From: Fervidibacter canadensis
GTDB taxonomy: Bacteria; Armatimonadota; Fervidibacteria; Fervidibacterales; Fervidibacteraceae
DNA: 64,000 nt
Reading direction: 5' to 3'
NCBI GenBank assembly: GCA_041446545.1
Contig: JBGOEJ010000005.1
Coordinates: 87,928-151,927 of the forward strand
Position numbers and translations under genes: made by a program. The notes beneath the pieces are model-generated. The model did not search any database. It was given only the letters and a program-made list of their open reading frames with translations, and was not told the DNA's origin. Positions 1 to 8,908 of the stretch are shown in pieces. How positions within the stretch are numbered: position 1 is the first letter of the stretch; each line of letters opens with the position of its first letter.

Positions 1-1
1 C

Positions 2-982
2 TTGCTGCAGCAAACGACGGTGGAAGCCGCCCGACCTTTCTTTGAGCGTTTCCTCCAACGCTTCCCGACTATTCACGATTTGGCGAAGGCGTCACTGGAC
101 GAAGTCTTGCAAGTTTGGGCGGGCATCGGCTATTACGCTCGTGCCCGACATTTGCACGAGGCGGCGAAGCGCATCGTGGAAGAGTTCGGCGGTCACATCC
201 CCAGCGACTTTGAGACCTTGTTGCAATTGCCCGGCATCGGGCGCTATACAGCGGGTGCTATCGCCAGCATCGCTTTTGGCAAGCGGGTGCCCGCCTTAGA
301 CACCAACGCCATCCGCGTCCTTTCCCGCTTGCTGGGTTGGCGCGGTGACCCCAAAAGCACAACCTTTCAAAAGCGTTTGTGGGACGCGGCGACGGCGTTG
401 CTCCCCGATGAAGCACCGGGTGAGTTCAATCAAGCCCTGATGGATTTGGCAGCGTTGATTTGTTTGCCTGAAGCACCCGAATGCCCTCTTTGCCCCTTGC
501 AACCCCTTTGCGCTGCCGCTGCGTCGGGTGTCCCAGAGCAATTTCCCACATTGCCCCAAAGACGGCGATGGCGCAAACGGCGCGAGGTAGCCTGCGTCAT
601 TTGGCGCGAAGGATACTTGCTCGTCGCCCAGCGCGCTGAAGGTTGGTGGCAAGGCTTATGGGAGTGCCCGCGTGGAGAGATGCTGCCCGACGAATCACCC
701 CTAAATGCCGCCGAACGCCTCGCCTCTGAGCGGCTGGGTTTGACCGTGACAGCACAAGCCATCTTGACGACCCTCACGCACACCGTCACCGTCCACCGCA
801 TCACTTTGACGGCTGTGGAGTGTCGCTATCTTTCAGGTGAATTGCGGTTGCAAGGTTACCAAGATGCCCGATGGCTGCCGTTGGAGGAAGCCCAACGATT
901 GCCTTCACCCTCGCCGCAAAAGGACTTGCTCGCCTTCCTAACCCACCAACGGCGTCTCGGACGACAAGCCAGTTTGTTCTGA
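2..982 (+). CDS. mutY: A/G-specific adenine glycosylase MutY (5' end cut by window)
   Basis: Base-excision repair enzyme that removes adenine mispaired with 8-oxoguanine. The reading frame is open to the window edge and begins at LLQQT, which matches the conserved MLQQT segment near the N-terminus of the family, so only a short N-terminal part is missing. A helix-hairpin-helix (LPGIGRYTAGAIASIAFG) is followed by the catalytic-Asp segment LDTNAIRV. The iron-sulfur motif C-x6-C-x2-C-x5-C (CLPEAPECPLCPLQPLC) is intact. The C-terminal third is the NUDIX-like 8-oxoG recognition domain (GWWQGLWECPRGE). It converges with the lipoprotein gene that ends at 987, leaving four bases between the two stop codons. 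Confidence 0.95.
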   Translation: MLQQTTVEAARPFFERFLQRFPTIHDLAKASLDEVLQVWAGIGYYARARHLHEAAKRIVEEFGGHIPSDFETLLQLPGIGRYTAGAIASIAFGKRVPALDTNAIRVLSRLLGWRGDPKSTTFQKRLWDAATALLPDEAPGEFNQALMDLAALICLPEAPECPLCPLQPLCAAAASGVPEQFPTLPQRRRWRKRREVACVIWREGYLLVAQRAEGWWQGLWECPRGEMLPDESPLNAAERLASERLGLTVTAQAILTTLTHTVTVHRITLTAVECRYLSGELRLQGYQDARWLPLEEAQRLPSPSPQKDLLAFLTHQRRLGRQASLF

Positions 983-986
983 GCCG

Positions 987-1736
987 TCACGCAAGGAAGG
1001 ATGCCAGAAGTTGGGCGATTTCATTAAACAGGCGGATGATGTCGCTCACCAGTTGCTGGAAGAAGCGCTCTACATCGCCCAGCGTGATGTTGCGCAACAG
1101 CCAATCAATGGCGGGCGAGAGAACACCGACAGCAGCCACCAAAAGTCCCAACACCATCGCGTTGAATGCCAGAAAGCCGATAGCCCCCAAAATCGCCCGC
1201 CCGATGCCTGCGCCCAACCAGAGAGCAAAAGCGACGGCAGCAACCTTGACGCCTACAGCAATCCAGTCCAACGCTTGCCGCTTTCGTCCCCGCACATCAG
1301 CGAAACCCACTTCAATCGGTCGCCCGTTACGGGTGATCAATCGCCCCGCATCGTCCACCATTTGAACGGACGGCAAAGGTCTTTTCCAACCCCAGACCAA
1401 ATTCACCGCTTCCCCCGTTGACTCCCGAAGGACGCTCAAATGGCGGTAATTGACAACCCCATCGGTGCGAAAGGAAAATGCCAACACTTCTGTCCGTCCA
1501 CCGATAGGCACACCAATTCGCAGGGTCGTGCCGGGGTTTTCCGCCAACGCTTTTAGCCGAGAAAATTGGGACTGAACCAGTGACGCCAATTCTTCGTCTC
1601 TGCCTGTCAGCACCAAGTCGGGTCGGACGGCATCCTGAAGATTGACCGAGACACCACCATCACCGCAGCCAACCAGAGGGGCGAAGAGGCTGGAAGCGAC
1701 GAGACCGACAAACCGACGGCGCGTCCAACATCGCAT
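987..1736 (-). CDS. Putative membrane-anchored lipoprotein, function unknown
   Basis: A 249-residue protein I do not recognise. I chose the ATG at 1736 because it has a GGGAGG ribosome site eight bases upstream and gives a clean lipoprotein signal: RRR then a hydrophobic run ending in a lipobox before Cys (APLVGC). The upstream in-frame extension has no signal and no ribosome site. The middle is soluble (about residues 25-150). Two hydrophobic segments follow near residues 160-210 (VAAVAFALWLGAGIG and AMVLGLLVAAVGVL), then an amphipathic tail. It is divergent from the GHMP kinase. The context gives no function. Confidence 0.6.
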   Translation of the reverse strand: MRCWTRRRFVGLVASSLFAPLVGCGDGGVSVNLQDAVRPDLVLTGRDEELASLVQSQFSRLKALAENPGTTLRIGVPIGGRTEVLAFSFRTDGVVNYRHLSVLRESTGEAVNLVWGWKRPLPSVQMVDDAGRLITRNGRPIEVGFADVRGRKRQALDWIAVGVKVAAVAFALWLGAGIGRAILGAIGFLAFNAMVLGLLVAAVGVLSPAIDWLLRNITLGDVERFFQQLVSDIIRLFNEIAQLLASFLA

Positions 1737-1892
1737 TGCAACATCCCTCCCAAAAGACTTTGGCTTGATGCCCCAATCCACAAGACATTTCCCGTCCCAA
1801 AATCGTCGGGCGTAATTATGACGCTGACCGCAAAAGGCGACGAAGCATGTGCCAAGATGTTGGCGACCGAATCTTTTCGGGAGGCGATGCCG

Positions 1893-2966
1893 ATGAGGCG
1901 CTGGCAAGGGCGAGCGCCAGGGCGGTTGTGCCTTTTCGGCGAACATCAGGACTACTTGGGCTTACCCGTTATCGCTGTCGCCATCAACTTGTTCATCCAC
2001 ATGGATGTCAGCGAGCGAGACGACAGATTGCTGTTCGTTCGGATGCCCGACATCGGCGAGACGGAAACGATTGACCTTGACCGACCCATCGTTTACGAGC
2101 GACCCCGCCAGTATTTGCGATCGGGCGTAAAAGTTTTACGGGATTTGGGTTACGAGTTGCCGCACGGGCTAACGGTGACGGTTCAAGGCGACATTCCCGT
2201 CAATGCAGGCACTGCCAGTTCCTCGGCCTTCGTCGTCGCATGGCTGAAGTTGCTGCTGACCGTTTGCGACGCACCCGAAGGCGACAACCCTGAAACGCTG
2301 GCGCGCTTGGCACACAAGGCAGAAGTCGTGGAGTTCGGTGAACCGGGCGGGATGATGGATCACTTTGCTGCTGCTTTTGGAGGCGCTATCTTCGTGGACA
2401 CTCAACCGCCTTTCCGTTGCGAGCGGTTGCCCGTGTCGTTGGACGGGTTTGTGCTGGGCGACACCTTAGAGCGCAAGCAAACCCTTGAGGTGCTGCGACA
2501 GGCGAAAGAGCAAGCGTTGGAGGCTTTTCGGCAAATCAAAGCGCGCCACCCCGACTTTGACCTTCACCTCACGCCAACCGAACAAGCGATGGCGTATGCC
2601 GAGGAGTTGCCCGAACCGCTGAAAAGCAAAGCCATCGCCCACATCCACGACCGTGATTTGTGCCGACGAGCCTACGAGATGCTGAGGCAGGGTAGGGGAG
2701 AGGCAGAGCAGTTGGGAGCGATGTTGACGGAGCACCATCGTTGGCTGCAAGTGTTAGGCGTCTCCACGCCCAAACTGGATGCGTTGGTGGACGCCGCATT
2801 GCAAGCAGGGGCATTGGGAGCGAAACTGAACGGCTCAGGCGGCGGCGGTTGCATGTTTGCCTTCGCACCCAACCGCCAAAAGGAAATCGCCGAAGCCATT
2901 GAGCGGGCAGGCGGCAAAGCCTTCATCGTGGCGATGGCGGAAGGGGCGACAGCGACGCTAAAGTAA
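1893..2966 (+). CDS. GHMP-family sugar kinase (galactokinase-like)
   Basis: ATP-dependent small-molecule kinase, probably acting at C1 of a sugar. The N-terminal substrate motif GRAPGRLCLFGEHQDYLG resembles the galactokinase GEHTDY signature. The GHMP phosphate-binding loop is present as VNAGTASSSAFV, and the C-terminal motif as KLNGSGGGGCMFAF. ATG 1893 is preferred because GGGAGG lies eight bases upstream; an ATG at 1887 is too close to that site. A nucleotidyltransferase gene follows after about 60 bases, so the pair may make a sugar-1-phosphate and then an NDP-sugar, in the manner of the HddA/HddC heptose pathway. The exact sugar cannot be read from sequence. Confidence 0.8.
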   Translation: MRRWQGRAPGRLCLFGEHQDYLGLPVIAVAINLFIHMDVSERDDRLLFVRMPDIGETETIDLDRPIVYERPRQYLRSGVKVLRDLGYELPHGLTVTVQGDIPVNAGTASSSAFVVAWLKLLLTVCDAPEGDNPETLARLAHKAEVVEFGEPGGMMDHFAAAFGGAIFVDTQPPFRCERLPVSLDGFVLGDTLERKQTLEVLRQAKEQALEAFRQIKARHPDFDLHLTPTEQAMAYAEELPEPLKSKAIAHIHDRDLCRRAYEMLRQGRGEAEQLGAMLTEHHRWLQVLGVSTPKLDALVDAALQAGALGAKLNGSGGGGCMFAFAPNRQKEIAEAIERAGGKAFIVAMAEGATATLK

Positions 2967-3028
2967 GCCAAGTGAAACGGACTTTGCGGTCTCGGATGCC
3001 TTCAAGCGGTAAGGCAAGGTGAAAGGCG

Positions 3029-3757
3029 ATGGGACGAAAAGGCGTTATCTTGGCGGCGGGACAAGGGACACGGTTGCGCCCGTTGACGGAGCGGACACCG
3101 AAGCCCCTCGTTGAAATCGGTGGGCGTCCCTTTCTGGCTTACCTTTTGGAACGCTTCCGCTATGCAGGCTGCGAGGAAGTGTTGTTGGTCGTCGGGCATT
3201 TGGGTGACCAAATCGTGCGCCGATGCGGCGAGAAGGCTTTCGGCATGCGGTTGCGCTATGCGTGGCAACCCATCCCCGAAGGGACGGCGAAAGCGTTGCT
3301 GTTAGCAGAAGAGTTTGTCGGCGACGAACCCTTTTTGATGAGTTGGGGCGACATCGTGGCAGCGCCCGAAAATTACACGGCTCTTTGGGAACGCTATCAA
3401 CAGGGCGATTGTGTGATGGTTATGCTGGTCAATTGGATGGACGATGTGTCGGCGGGCGCCGATGTGACTTTGGACGGCGAGCGAGTCGTTGCCATCGTGG
3501 AGAAGCCACCAAATCCGAAGGCGGGTTGGAACCAAGCAGGCATCTTCGTCATCGCCCCCCGCATCTTCCCCTACCTTCGGCAAATTCAACCATCGCCTCG
3601 CGGCGAATATGAGTTCACCGATGCCGTTCGGTTGATGGTGCAAGCGGATGAGAAAGTGGTCGCTTTGCCCGTGCAAGGTTACCGTTACGAGTTGGGCACT
3701 TTAGAGCAATTGCGGGTGCTGGAACAAGTCGCCCATCAATTGACTTTGCGCCCATGA
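3029..3757 (+). CDS. Sugar-1-phosphate nucleotidyltransferase
   Basis: Transfers an NMP from NTP to a sugar 1-phosphate. The 242-residue protein is a single Rossmann-like NTP-transferase domain opening with the signature GVILAAGQGTRLRPLTERTP followed by the KPLVEIGG substrate loop. The metal-binding aspartate is in MSWGDIVAA. Its length fits HddC or MurU-type enzymes without a left-handed-helix domain. It lies directly after the GHMP kinase on the same strand and is probably co-transcribed with it. The nucleotide (GTP, UTP or other) cannot be decided here. Confidence 0.85.
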   Translation: MGRKGVILAAGQGTRLRPLTERTPKPLVEIGGRPFLAYLLERFRYAGCEEVLLVVGHLGDQIVRRCGEKAFGMRLRYAWQPIPEGTAKALLLAEEFVGDEPFLMSWGDIVAAPENYTALWERYQQGDCVMVMLVNWMDDVSAGADVTLDGERVVAIVEKPPNPKAGWNQAGIFVIAPRIFPYLRQIQPSPRGEYEFTDAVRLMVQADEKVVALPVQGYRYELGTLEQLRVLEQVAHQLTLRP

Positions 3758-3844
3758 CCTTGCGCGTATGCCATGAGGGCGCAACACAAAAAGCCTTCCT
3801 GCTGGAATGCCTCACAGTCACGGCAGAAGGGACGGAGAACGCCC

Positions 3845-5221
3845 ATGCGCCGACGCCATTGGCGAGGCTTATCAAGCATGTTGCCGCTGATGACGGTTAC
3901 CTTGTTGACGATGTGGGGCGTTGCAATGCTTCGCCGCCACGCTCCGGCGTCCCGTCCCGTGCCCGCCTTGCGAGGCGAGGCAGTGTTTTTGCGGGAGCGT
4001 TGTTACACCTGCCACACCATCAATGGTCAAGGCGTGGCGCTGAAAGGGGCATGGGTGGAGTTGACCCAGTTCAGTGACCGACCTGTCGCCGAATTGGTCG
4101 CTTTTTTGCGGGAGAAGCGAGTTCGCCCCAGCGGAGAGCGTTCCATCATGCCGTCTTACGCCCACTTGTCCGAGGGCGATTTGCTGGCTTTGGCACACTT
4201 CATCCGCCGCCTTTCACCTCACTCAAAGATGCCTACCATCTGGCAAGGGGAACCACAGCGCCCTAACTGGCACCAGCGGGATGACTTCATCCTCACGCAC
4301 GGCAAAGATATGGAGCGTAATCCCGACCTTTGTTGGCAGTGCCATCGTCAATGGGACGGGAAAGATTTGGGCTTGCGCTTCTGTCAAGGTTGCCATCAGA
4401 CACGGTTGCCTGAGTCGCATCTGCGCCCTGACTGGTTGAAAACCCATGTGGTGCTGGCAAAGGACGAGCAAGGGTTGCCCCAAAAGGGTGAGCCCCACTG
4501 GCTGCGGAGAAACCGTGTCTGCATGGCGTGTCACACCGATGCCGTCAGCACCTCCCTCAGTTGCAACGGTTGCCACGAGAAACTTTGGCATCGGGATGAG
4601 CGTGGCAAGTTGGACGAATGGGTGGCGGTGACGCACGGCATCAAGTGGCATCAATGGCGACAAACTTGCGCTCGTTGCCACACGCAGCAAGCACAGGAAT
4701 GTGACGCTTGTCACGGCACGGCAATGCCCCACCCACCGAATTGGTTGCAGCGCGCTCGTCATCGGGTCGGTGTCGCCGATGACGCCCATGAGCGGGAAGG
4801 GAGCGCTAACCCCCATCTTTGCCTTAAGTGTCATGCGTTACAAGCCGATCCTTTGGGCGATGGTCGGGCAGAACAGGTTGGTTGCGATGAATGTCACTGG
4901 CGAAAGCGTCCTGAGTGGCGACAGTTGTTCGGGGCGCGCCCCGAAGACCACACGCTTGATTGGCGGCAGCGCCATGCGACGCTTGCTCGCGGTCAAGAGG
5001 GGCGATGCCAGTTGTGCCATCACGGTCTAAAAGGGTTGGTCGGCACCGACAGTTGCTTCCAGTGCCACCAGACGGAGATGCCTCACCCGCCCGATTGGGC
5101 GTTGCGAGCGCATGGATCGTTCACGCAACAAAAGGGCAAGCGCACTTGTTTTGCGATGTGCCACCAACCCGACCATTGCACTAAGTGCCACTTGCCCGAA
5201 GAATTGGCGCGGATGCGCTGA
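3845..5221 (+). CDS. Multihaem c-type cytochrome (13 haem motifs) with N-terminal mono-haem domain
   Basis: Secreted or membrane-anchored electron carrier. ATG 3845 is chosen because it gives a basic start (MRRRHW) plus a hydrophobic segment (LMTVTLLTMWGVAML) and has an AAGGGACGGAG site upstream; longer in-frame starts only add basic sequence. The first ~120 mature residues look like a class I cytochrome c domain (CYTCH, with a possible Met ligand in IMPSY). Twelve CXXCH motifs follow the usual spacing and one is CX3CH (CFAMCH), giving 13 sites. The second half alternates CXXCH with MPHPPNW-type segments, which suggests duplication. It begins the cytochrome region and is followed by icd. Confidence 0.85.
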   Translation: MRRRHWRGLSSMLPLMTVTLLTMWGVAMLRRHAPASRPVPALRGEAVFLRERCYTCHTINGQGVALKGAWVELTQFSDRPVAELVAFLREKRVRPSGERSIMPSYAHLSEGDLLALAHFIRRLSPHSKMPTIWQGEPQRPNWHQRDDFILTHGKDMERNPDLCWQCHRQWDGKDLGLRFCQGCHQTRLPESHLRPDWLKTHVVLAKDEQGLPQKGEPHWLRRNRVCMACHTDAVSTSLSCNGCHEKLWHRDERGKLDEWVAVTHGIKWHQWRQTCARCHTQQAQECDACHGTAMPHPPNWLQRARHRVGVADDAHEREGSANPHLCLKCHALQADPLGDGRAEQVGCDECHWRKRPEWRQLFGARPEDHTLDWRQRHATLARGQEGRCQLCHHGLKGLVGTDSCFQCHQTEMPHPPDWALRAHGSFTQQKGKRTCFAMCHQPDHCTKCHLPEELARMR

Positions 5222-5248
5222 GCGACAAAAGCGTTGCGGTGACTTTGA

Positions 5249-5257
5249 TGCTACAAT
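5249..5257 (+). promoter_or_regulatory. Possible extended -10 promoter for icd
   Basis: TGCTACAAT is an extended -10 element (TGn plus TACAAT). It lies about 75 bases before the icd start. No good -35 is visible at 17 bases, which extended -10 promoters can tolerate. The call is by motif only. Confidence 0.35.
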
Positions 5258-5332
5258 GGACACCGCCCTGAGAGCCACTGTCGTCAAGTCTTCGCTCAGG
5301 CTTTGCAAGGGCGACAAGGAGGTGGAGCAACC

Positions 5333-6796
5333 ATGCCCTATATCACGGAATCGGGGAAAAAGTTGATCACGGTGATTCCAGGCGATGGAGTGGGACCAGA
5401 ATGCATCGGCGCTGCCTTGCGCATCTTGGAAGCGGTGGGAGCGCCGATTGAATGGGAGATTCGGGAAGCGGGCGCCAGCGCGTTCAAGCGAGGCATAGAA
5501 AGCGGGGTGCCACCAGAAACAATTGAGTCCATCCGAAAAACGAGGGTCGTTTTGAAAGGACCGCTGGAAACACCTGTCGGTTACGGCGAAAAGAGCGCCA
5601 ATGTCACCTTGCGCAAACTGTTTGAGACTTACGCCAATGTGCGCCCGGTGCGGGAGATGCCCAATGTGCCTACCCCTTACAGCGGGCGAGGCATTGACTT
5701 GGTGATCGTGCGGGAGAATGTGGAAGACCTTTACGCAGCAATTGAGCACATGCAAACGCCGGGCGTGGCACAGGCACTCAAACTCATCTCCCGCAAGGGC
5801 TGTGAAAAAGTCGTGCGGTTTGCCTTTGAACTGGCGCGGGCGGAAGGGCGCAAAAAGGTCCACTGCGCCACCAAAGCGAACATCATGAAACTCACTGAGG
5901 GGCTGCTCAAACGCACTTTTGAAGAGATTGCCCCTGAATACCCTGATATTGAAGCCCACCACATCATCGTGGACAACTGTGCCCACCAACTGGTCAAACG
6001 CCCCGAACAGTTTGAGGTGATCGTCACCACCAACATGAACGGGGACATCTTGAGCGACCTGGCTTCAGCGTTGATCGGTGGATTGGGCTTTGCACCGTCC
6101 GCCAACATCGGCAATGAGGTCGCCATCTTTGAGGCGGTGCATGGCTCTGCCCCCAAGTATGCGGGCAAAAATGTCATCAACCCGACGGCGGTGATCTTGT
6201 CGGCGGTGATGATGCTGCGCTACTTAGGGGAGTTTGAGGCAGCCGCCACCATAGAGAACGCCGTCCTTTACACCCTAGAAGAAGGCAAGGTGCGCACGGG
6301 CGATGTCGTCGGTTACGACCGAGGTAACACGACGACGGAATACACCGACGCCATCATCGCTAACTTGGGTAAGAAACCGTCCACCACTTTCGTGCGCCAA
6401 TATCGCCCCATCAAATTGCCCGAAGTGTCCCCTTCCCCTGTTGCGGTGCAGGTGAAGACGCGGCGCGTGGTAGGGGTGGATGTGTTCGTGGAGTCGGAGT
6501 TGATGCCTGAACCGTTGGGGCGGTTGCTGGAATCGCTCGTCGCCGATTCACCCTTCTACTTGAAGATGATCTCCAACCGAGGAACAAAGGTCTATCCGCC
6601 CACTGGTGCTATCACCGATGTCGTGGATCACTATCGCTGCCGATTTTTGCTGCGCGATGAGAGGGGCGATGCAAGCGACGAGCAGATTCTGGAATTGGTG
6701 CGGCGCATCGGTAGCCGCTTGCGCTGGATGCACTTGGAGAAACTCAACGAGTTTGACGGTGCCCCTGGCTTCACTAAAGCGCAAGGCGAGGATTAA
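5333..6796 (+). CDS. icd: Isocitrate dehydrogenase, Thermus-type with C-terminal extension
   Basis: Oxidative decarboxylation of isocitrate to 2-oxoglutarate in the TCA cycle; cytosolic. The start at 5333 follows AAGGAGG nine bases upstream. The beta-decarboxylating dehydrogenase fold is clear: IPGDGVGPE at the N-terminus, the YGEKSANVTLRK substrate region, VIVRENVEDLY, the metal-binding segment NMNGDILSDLASALIGGLG, and the nucleotide-binding segment AVHGSAPKYAGKNVINPTA. About 140 residues follow the catalytic domain (after about residue 345), as in the Thermus enzyme and unlike the shorter E. coli form. It sits between cytochrome genes, with its own possible promoter at 5249. The cofactor (NAD or NADP) is not assigned. 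Confidence 0.92.
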   Translation: MPYITESGKKLITVIPGDGVGPECIGAALRILEAVGAPIEWEIREAGASAFKRGIESGVPPETIESIRKTRVVLKGPLETPVGYGEKSANVTLRKLFETYANVRPVREMPNVPTPYSGRGIDLVIVRENVEDLYAAIEHMQTPGVAQALKLISRKGCEKVVRFAFELARAEGRKKVHCATKANIMKLTEGLLKRTFEEIAPEYPDIEAHHIIVDNCAHQLVKRPEQFEVIVTTNMNGDILSDLASALIGGLGFAPSANIGNEVAIFEAVHGSAPKYAGKNVINPTAVILSAVMMLRYLGEFEAAATIENAVLYTLEEGKVRTGDVVGYDRGNTTTEYTDAIIANLGKKPSTTFVRQYRPIKLPEVSPSPVAVQVKTRRVVGVDVFVESELMPEPLGRLLESLVADSPFYLKMISNRGTKVYPPTGAITDVVDHYRCRFLLRDERGDASDEQILELVRRIGSRLRWMHLEKLNEFDGAPGFTKAQGED

Positions 6797-6861
6797 GGCA
6801 ATCGCTCCTTGACCCTTGGGTTGGGAGGGCGGCTACTGCCCACTGAAGGAGTGTGACGGAA

Positions 6862-8865
6862 ATGGGTTGGAGGGTTCTTTGGGTGGGCGTGTCGTTGTCG
6901 CTGCTGGCGGCAAGCGGTTTCGCCCAAGAGATGGGGCGATTGCGGGGGACGGTGAAAAATGCGAAGGGCGAACCGATTGCGTTGGAAGTCGTCACGGCGA
7001 CCCATTTGGCGACGGGCAAAGTTATGCGCGCCCTCACCTACAAGGATGGCACTTACCTTTTCCCGTCCTTAACGCCGGGCATCTGGCGGTTAGAGGTCAA
7101 TGTGCGGGATTACTTTCGGGCGAAGCGGGACGGCGTTTTGATCGTGGCAGGCAAGGAAGCCGTCGTGGATTTCGTCCTCTACCCACTCGTCCAAATCCCT
7201 ACTGACCGACCGTTGGGTCATGCTGGTCCGTCTCCTCTGGCGGCGCCGACCCCTGAGCAAGACTTTGCGCCCATCCCCGACCGATGGCGGCTGGGCTTTC
7301 CCGACATCCGCCGCTATTTTGACCGCCCTGGTGAAATCCCTTACTTGCGTGGGCATCCGAAAAACCCTTATCGGCAAAATGTCCTCAAGGGCGACTACCC
7401 CCTCTTCGGACAGGATTACTTCGTCAACTTGACGCTGGCATCAGAGACCCTCACGGATGTGCGAAGAGTCCCGACGCCCAGCGCTGTCAGCGGGGCGCGG
7501 GCGGGCAACATCCCTTTCTTTGGCGAGGGTGAACAGGCTGCCTATTCGCAAACTTTGCGCTTTGGCTTTGACCTTTACAAGGGCAACCCCGCTTACCGAC
7601 CCCGCGACTGGTTCTTCCGCGCCGTGCCCGTCGTCAACTTCAACTATGTGGCGACCCGCGAGAACAATGTCGTAGATGTGGATGTTCGGCGCGGACAGAC
7701 GCGCTTTGACACCCACTTCAGCGTGGATGATTTGTTCGCCGAGAAGCGGTTGATGCGTTTGAGCCCCTACTACGACTTTGCCAGTTTGCGAGCGGGCGTT
7801 CAGGGCTTCAACGCCGACTTTCGGGGCTTTCTGTTCGTGGACAACGAACCTGGTCTTCGCCTTTTCGGCAACGACAAAGCCAACCGCTACCAGTTCAACC
7901 TTGCCTTCTTTCCGATGCTGGAAAAGGACACCAACAGTGGGCTCAATCGGCTCTTTCGGACGCGGCGCCAGACGGTGGCTTTGTTGAACCTTTATCGGCA
8001 GGATTTTTTGCGCAACGGGTTTGACAGCGCGTTCACCATCGCCCACAACCGCGACCGACCCGCCATCGTCTACGACGACAACGGCTTCCTTGTCCGACCG
8101 ACGCCCATCGGCTTCGTCGTGCCCGTTCAGGGCATCCCGCACCCGCAAAGTTTGCGGGTGTGGTATTTGGGTTGGGCGGGCAACGGGCATATTGACCGTT
8201 GGAACATTTCTCACGCCATCTATTGGGCAATGGGCAAGGACGACTTCAACCCTATCGCGGGCAAACGCATTGATATCAACGCCTTTTTGGTGGCGGCGGA
8301 AGTTTCCTACGACCGCGATTGGCGGCGTTATCGGGCGTCGTTCGTCTTTGCGTCGGGTGACGGCGACCCGACGGACGATGACGGGCGCGGCTTTGACACC
8401 ATCGTGGACAACCCCAACTTCGTCGGCGGACCGTTCAGTTTCTGGGTCAGTCAAGGGCTGCGCTTGGCGGGCACGGGTGTCGGCTTGGTTCACCCCTTCA
8501 GTTTCCTGCCCAACTTGCGCAGTAGCAAGTTGCAAGGGCATGCTAACTTCGTCAACCCAGGGCTGTTGCTCTTCAACTTGGGCATGGACATTGACTACAC
8601 GCCCCGAACCCGCTTTTTCGTTAACGCCAACTACTACCGCTTCCATTGCGTCCAACCGCTGGAGTTGGTGCTCTTTCAAGCGCCCATCCGCCACGACATC
8701 GGTTACGAGGTCAACTTCGGTGTCCGCTATCGCCCCCAACTGAACGACAACATCGTCTTCGTCGGCGGCATCGCTGTGTTTTTTCCCGGTGGCGGCTTTC
8801 GCGACATTTACGAACGGCGCAAAGTCCTGTTCTCCTTCTTCGGCGGCTTAACGCTGGCGTATTGA
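6862..8865 (+). CDS. Outer-membrane beta-barrel protein with N-terminal carboxypeptidase-regulatory domain
   Basis: The ATG at 6862 gives a signal peptide (MGWRVLWVGVSLSLLAASGF, cleavage near AQE) with GAAGGAG eleven bases upstream; a GTG at 6853 is possible but badly spaced. Residues about 25-105 form a CarboxypepD_reg/CNA-B-like fold (GTVKNAKGEPI...YKDGTYLFPSLTPGIWRLEV). The remaining ~560 residues are rich in aromatic, alternating strands with many Asn/Asp turns. The protein ends in an aromatic residue (FFGGLTLAY), as in outer-membrane barrels. There is no TonB-box or plug signature that I can see. It is immediately upstream of a decahaem cytochrome, so a porin role in a porin-cytochrome conduit is a reasonable inference. 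Confidence 0.65.
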   Translation: MGWRVLWVGVSLSLLAASGFAQEMGRLRGTVKNAKGEPIALEVVTATHLATGKVMRALTYKDGTYLFPSLTPGIWRLEVNVRDYFRAKRDGVLIVAGKEAVVDFVLYPLVQIPTDRPLGHAGPSPLAAPTPEQDFAPIPDRWRLGFPDIRRYFDRPGEIPYLRGHPKNPYRQNVLKGDYPLFGQDYFVNLTLASETLTDVRRVPTPSAVSGARAGNIPFFGEGEQAAYSQTLRFGFDLYKGNPAYRPRDWFFRAVPVVNFNYVATRENNVVDVDVRRGQTRFDTHFSVDDLFAEKRLMRLSPYYDFASLRAGVQGFNADFRGFLFVDNEPGLRLFGNDKANRYQFNLAFFPMLEKDTNSGLNRLFRTRRQTVALLNLYRQDFLRNGFDSAFTIAHNRDRPAIVYDDNGFLVRPTPIGFVVPVQGIPHPQSLRVWYLGWAGNGHIDRWNISHAIYWAMGKDDFNPIAGKRIDINAFLVAAEVSYDRDWRRYRASFVFASGDGDPTDDDGRGFDTIVDNPNFVGGPFSFWVSQGLRLAGTGVGLVHPFSFLPNLRSSKLQGHANFVNPGLLLFNLGMDIDYTPRTRFFVNANYYRFHCVQPLELVLFQAPIRHDIGYEVNFGVRYRPQLNDNIVFVGGIAVFFPGGGFRDIYERRKVLFSFFGGLTLAY

Positions 8866-8908
8866 GCGGCAGTGAAAGGGAAGTGAAAGGGAAAGGAAGG
8901 TGAAGGCG

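Noticed and set aside
7441..8739. A 432-codon open frame on the minus strand opposite the barrel gene
   Set aside because: It mirrors the codon pattern of the plus-strand gene, has no signal, domain or ribosome site, and the plus-strand product has a signal peptide and barrel pattern.
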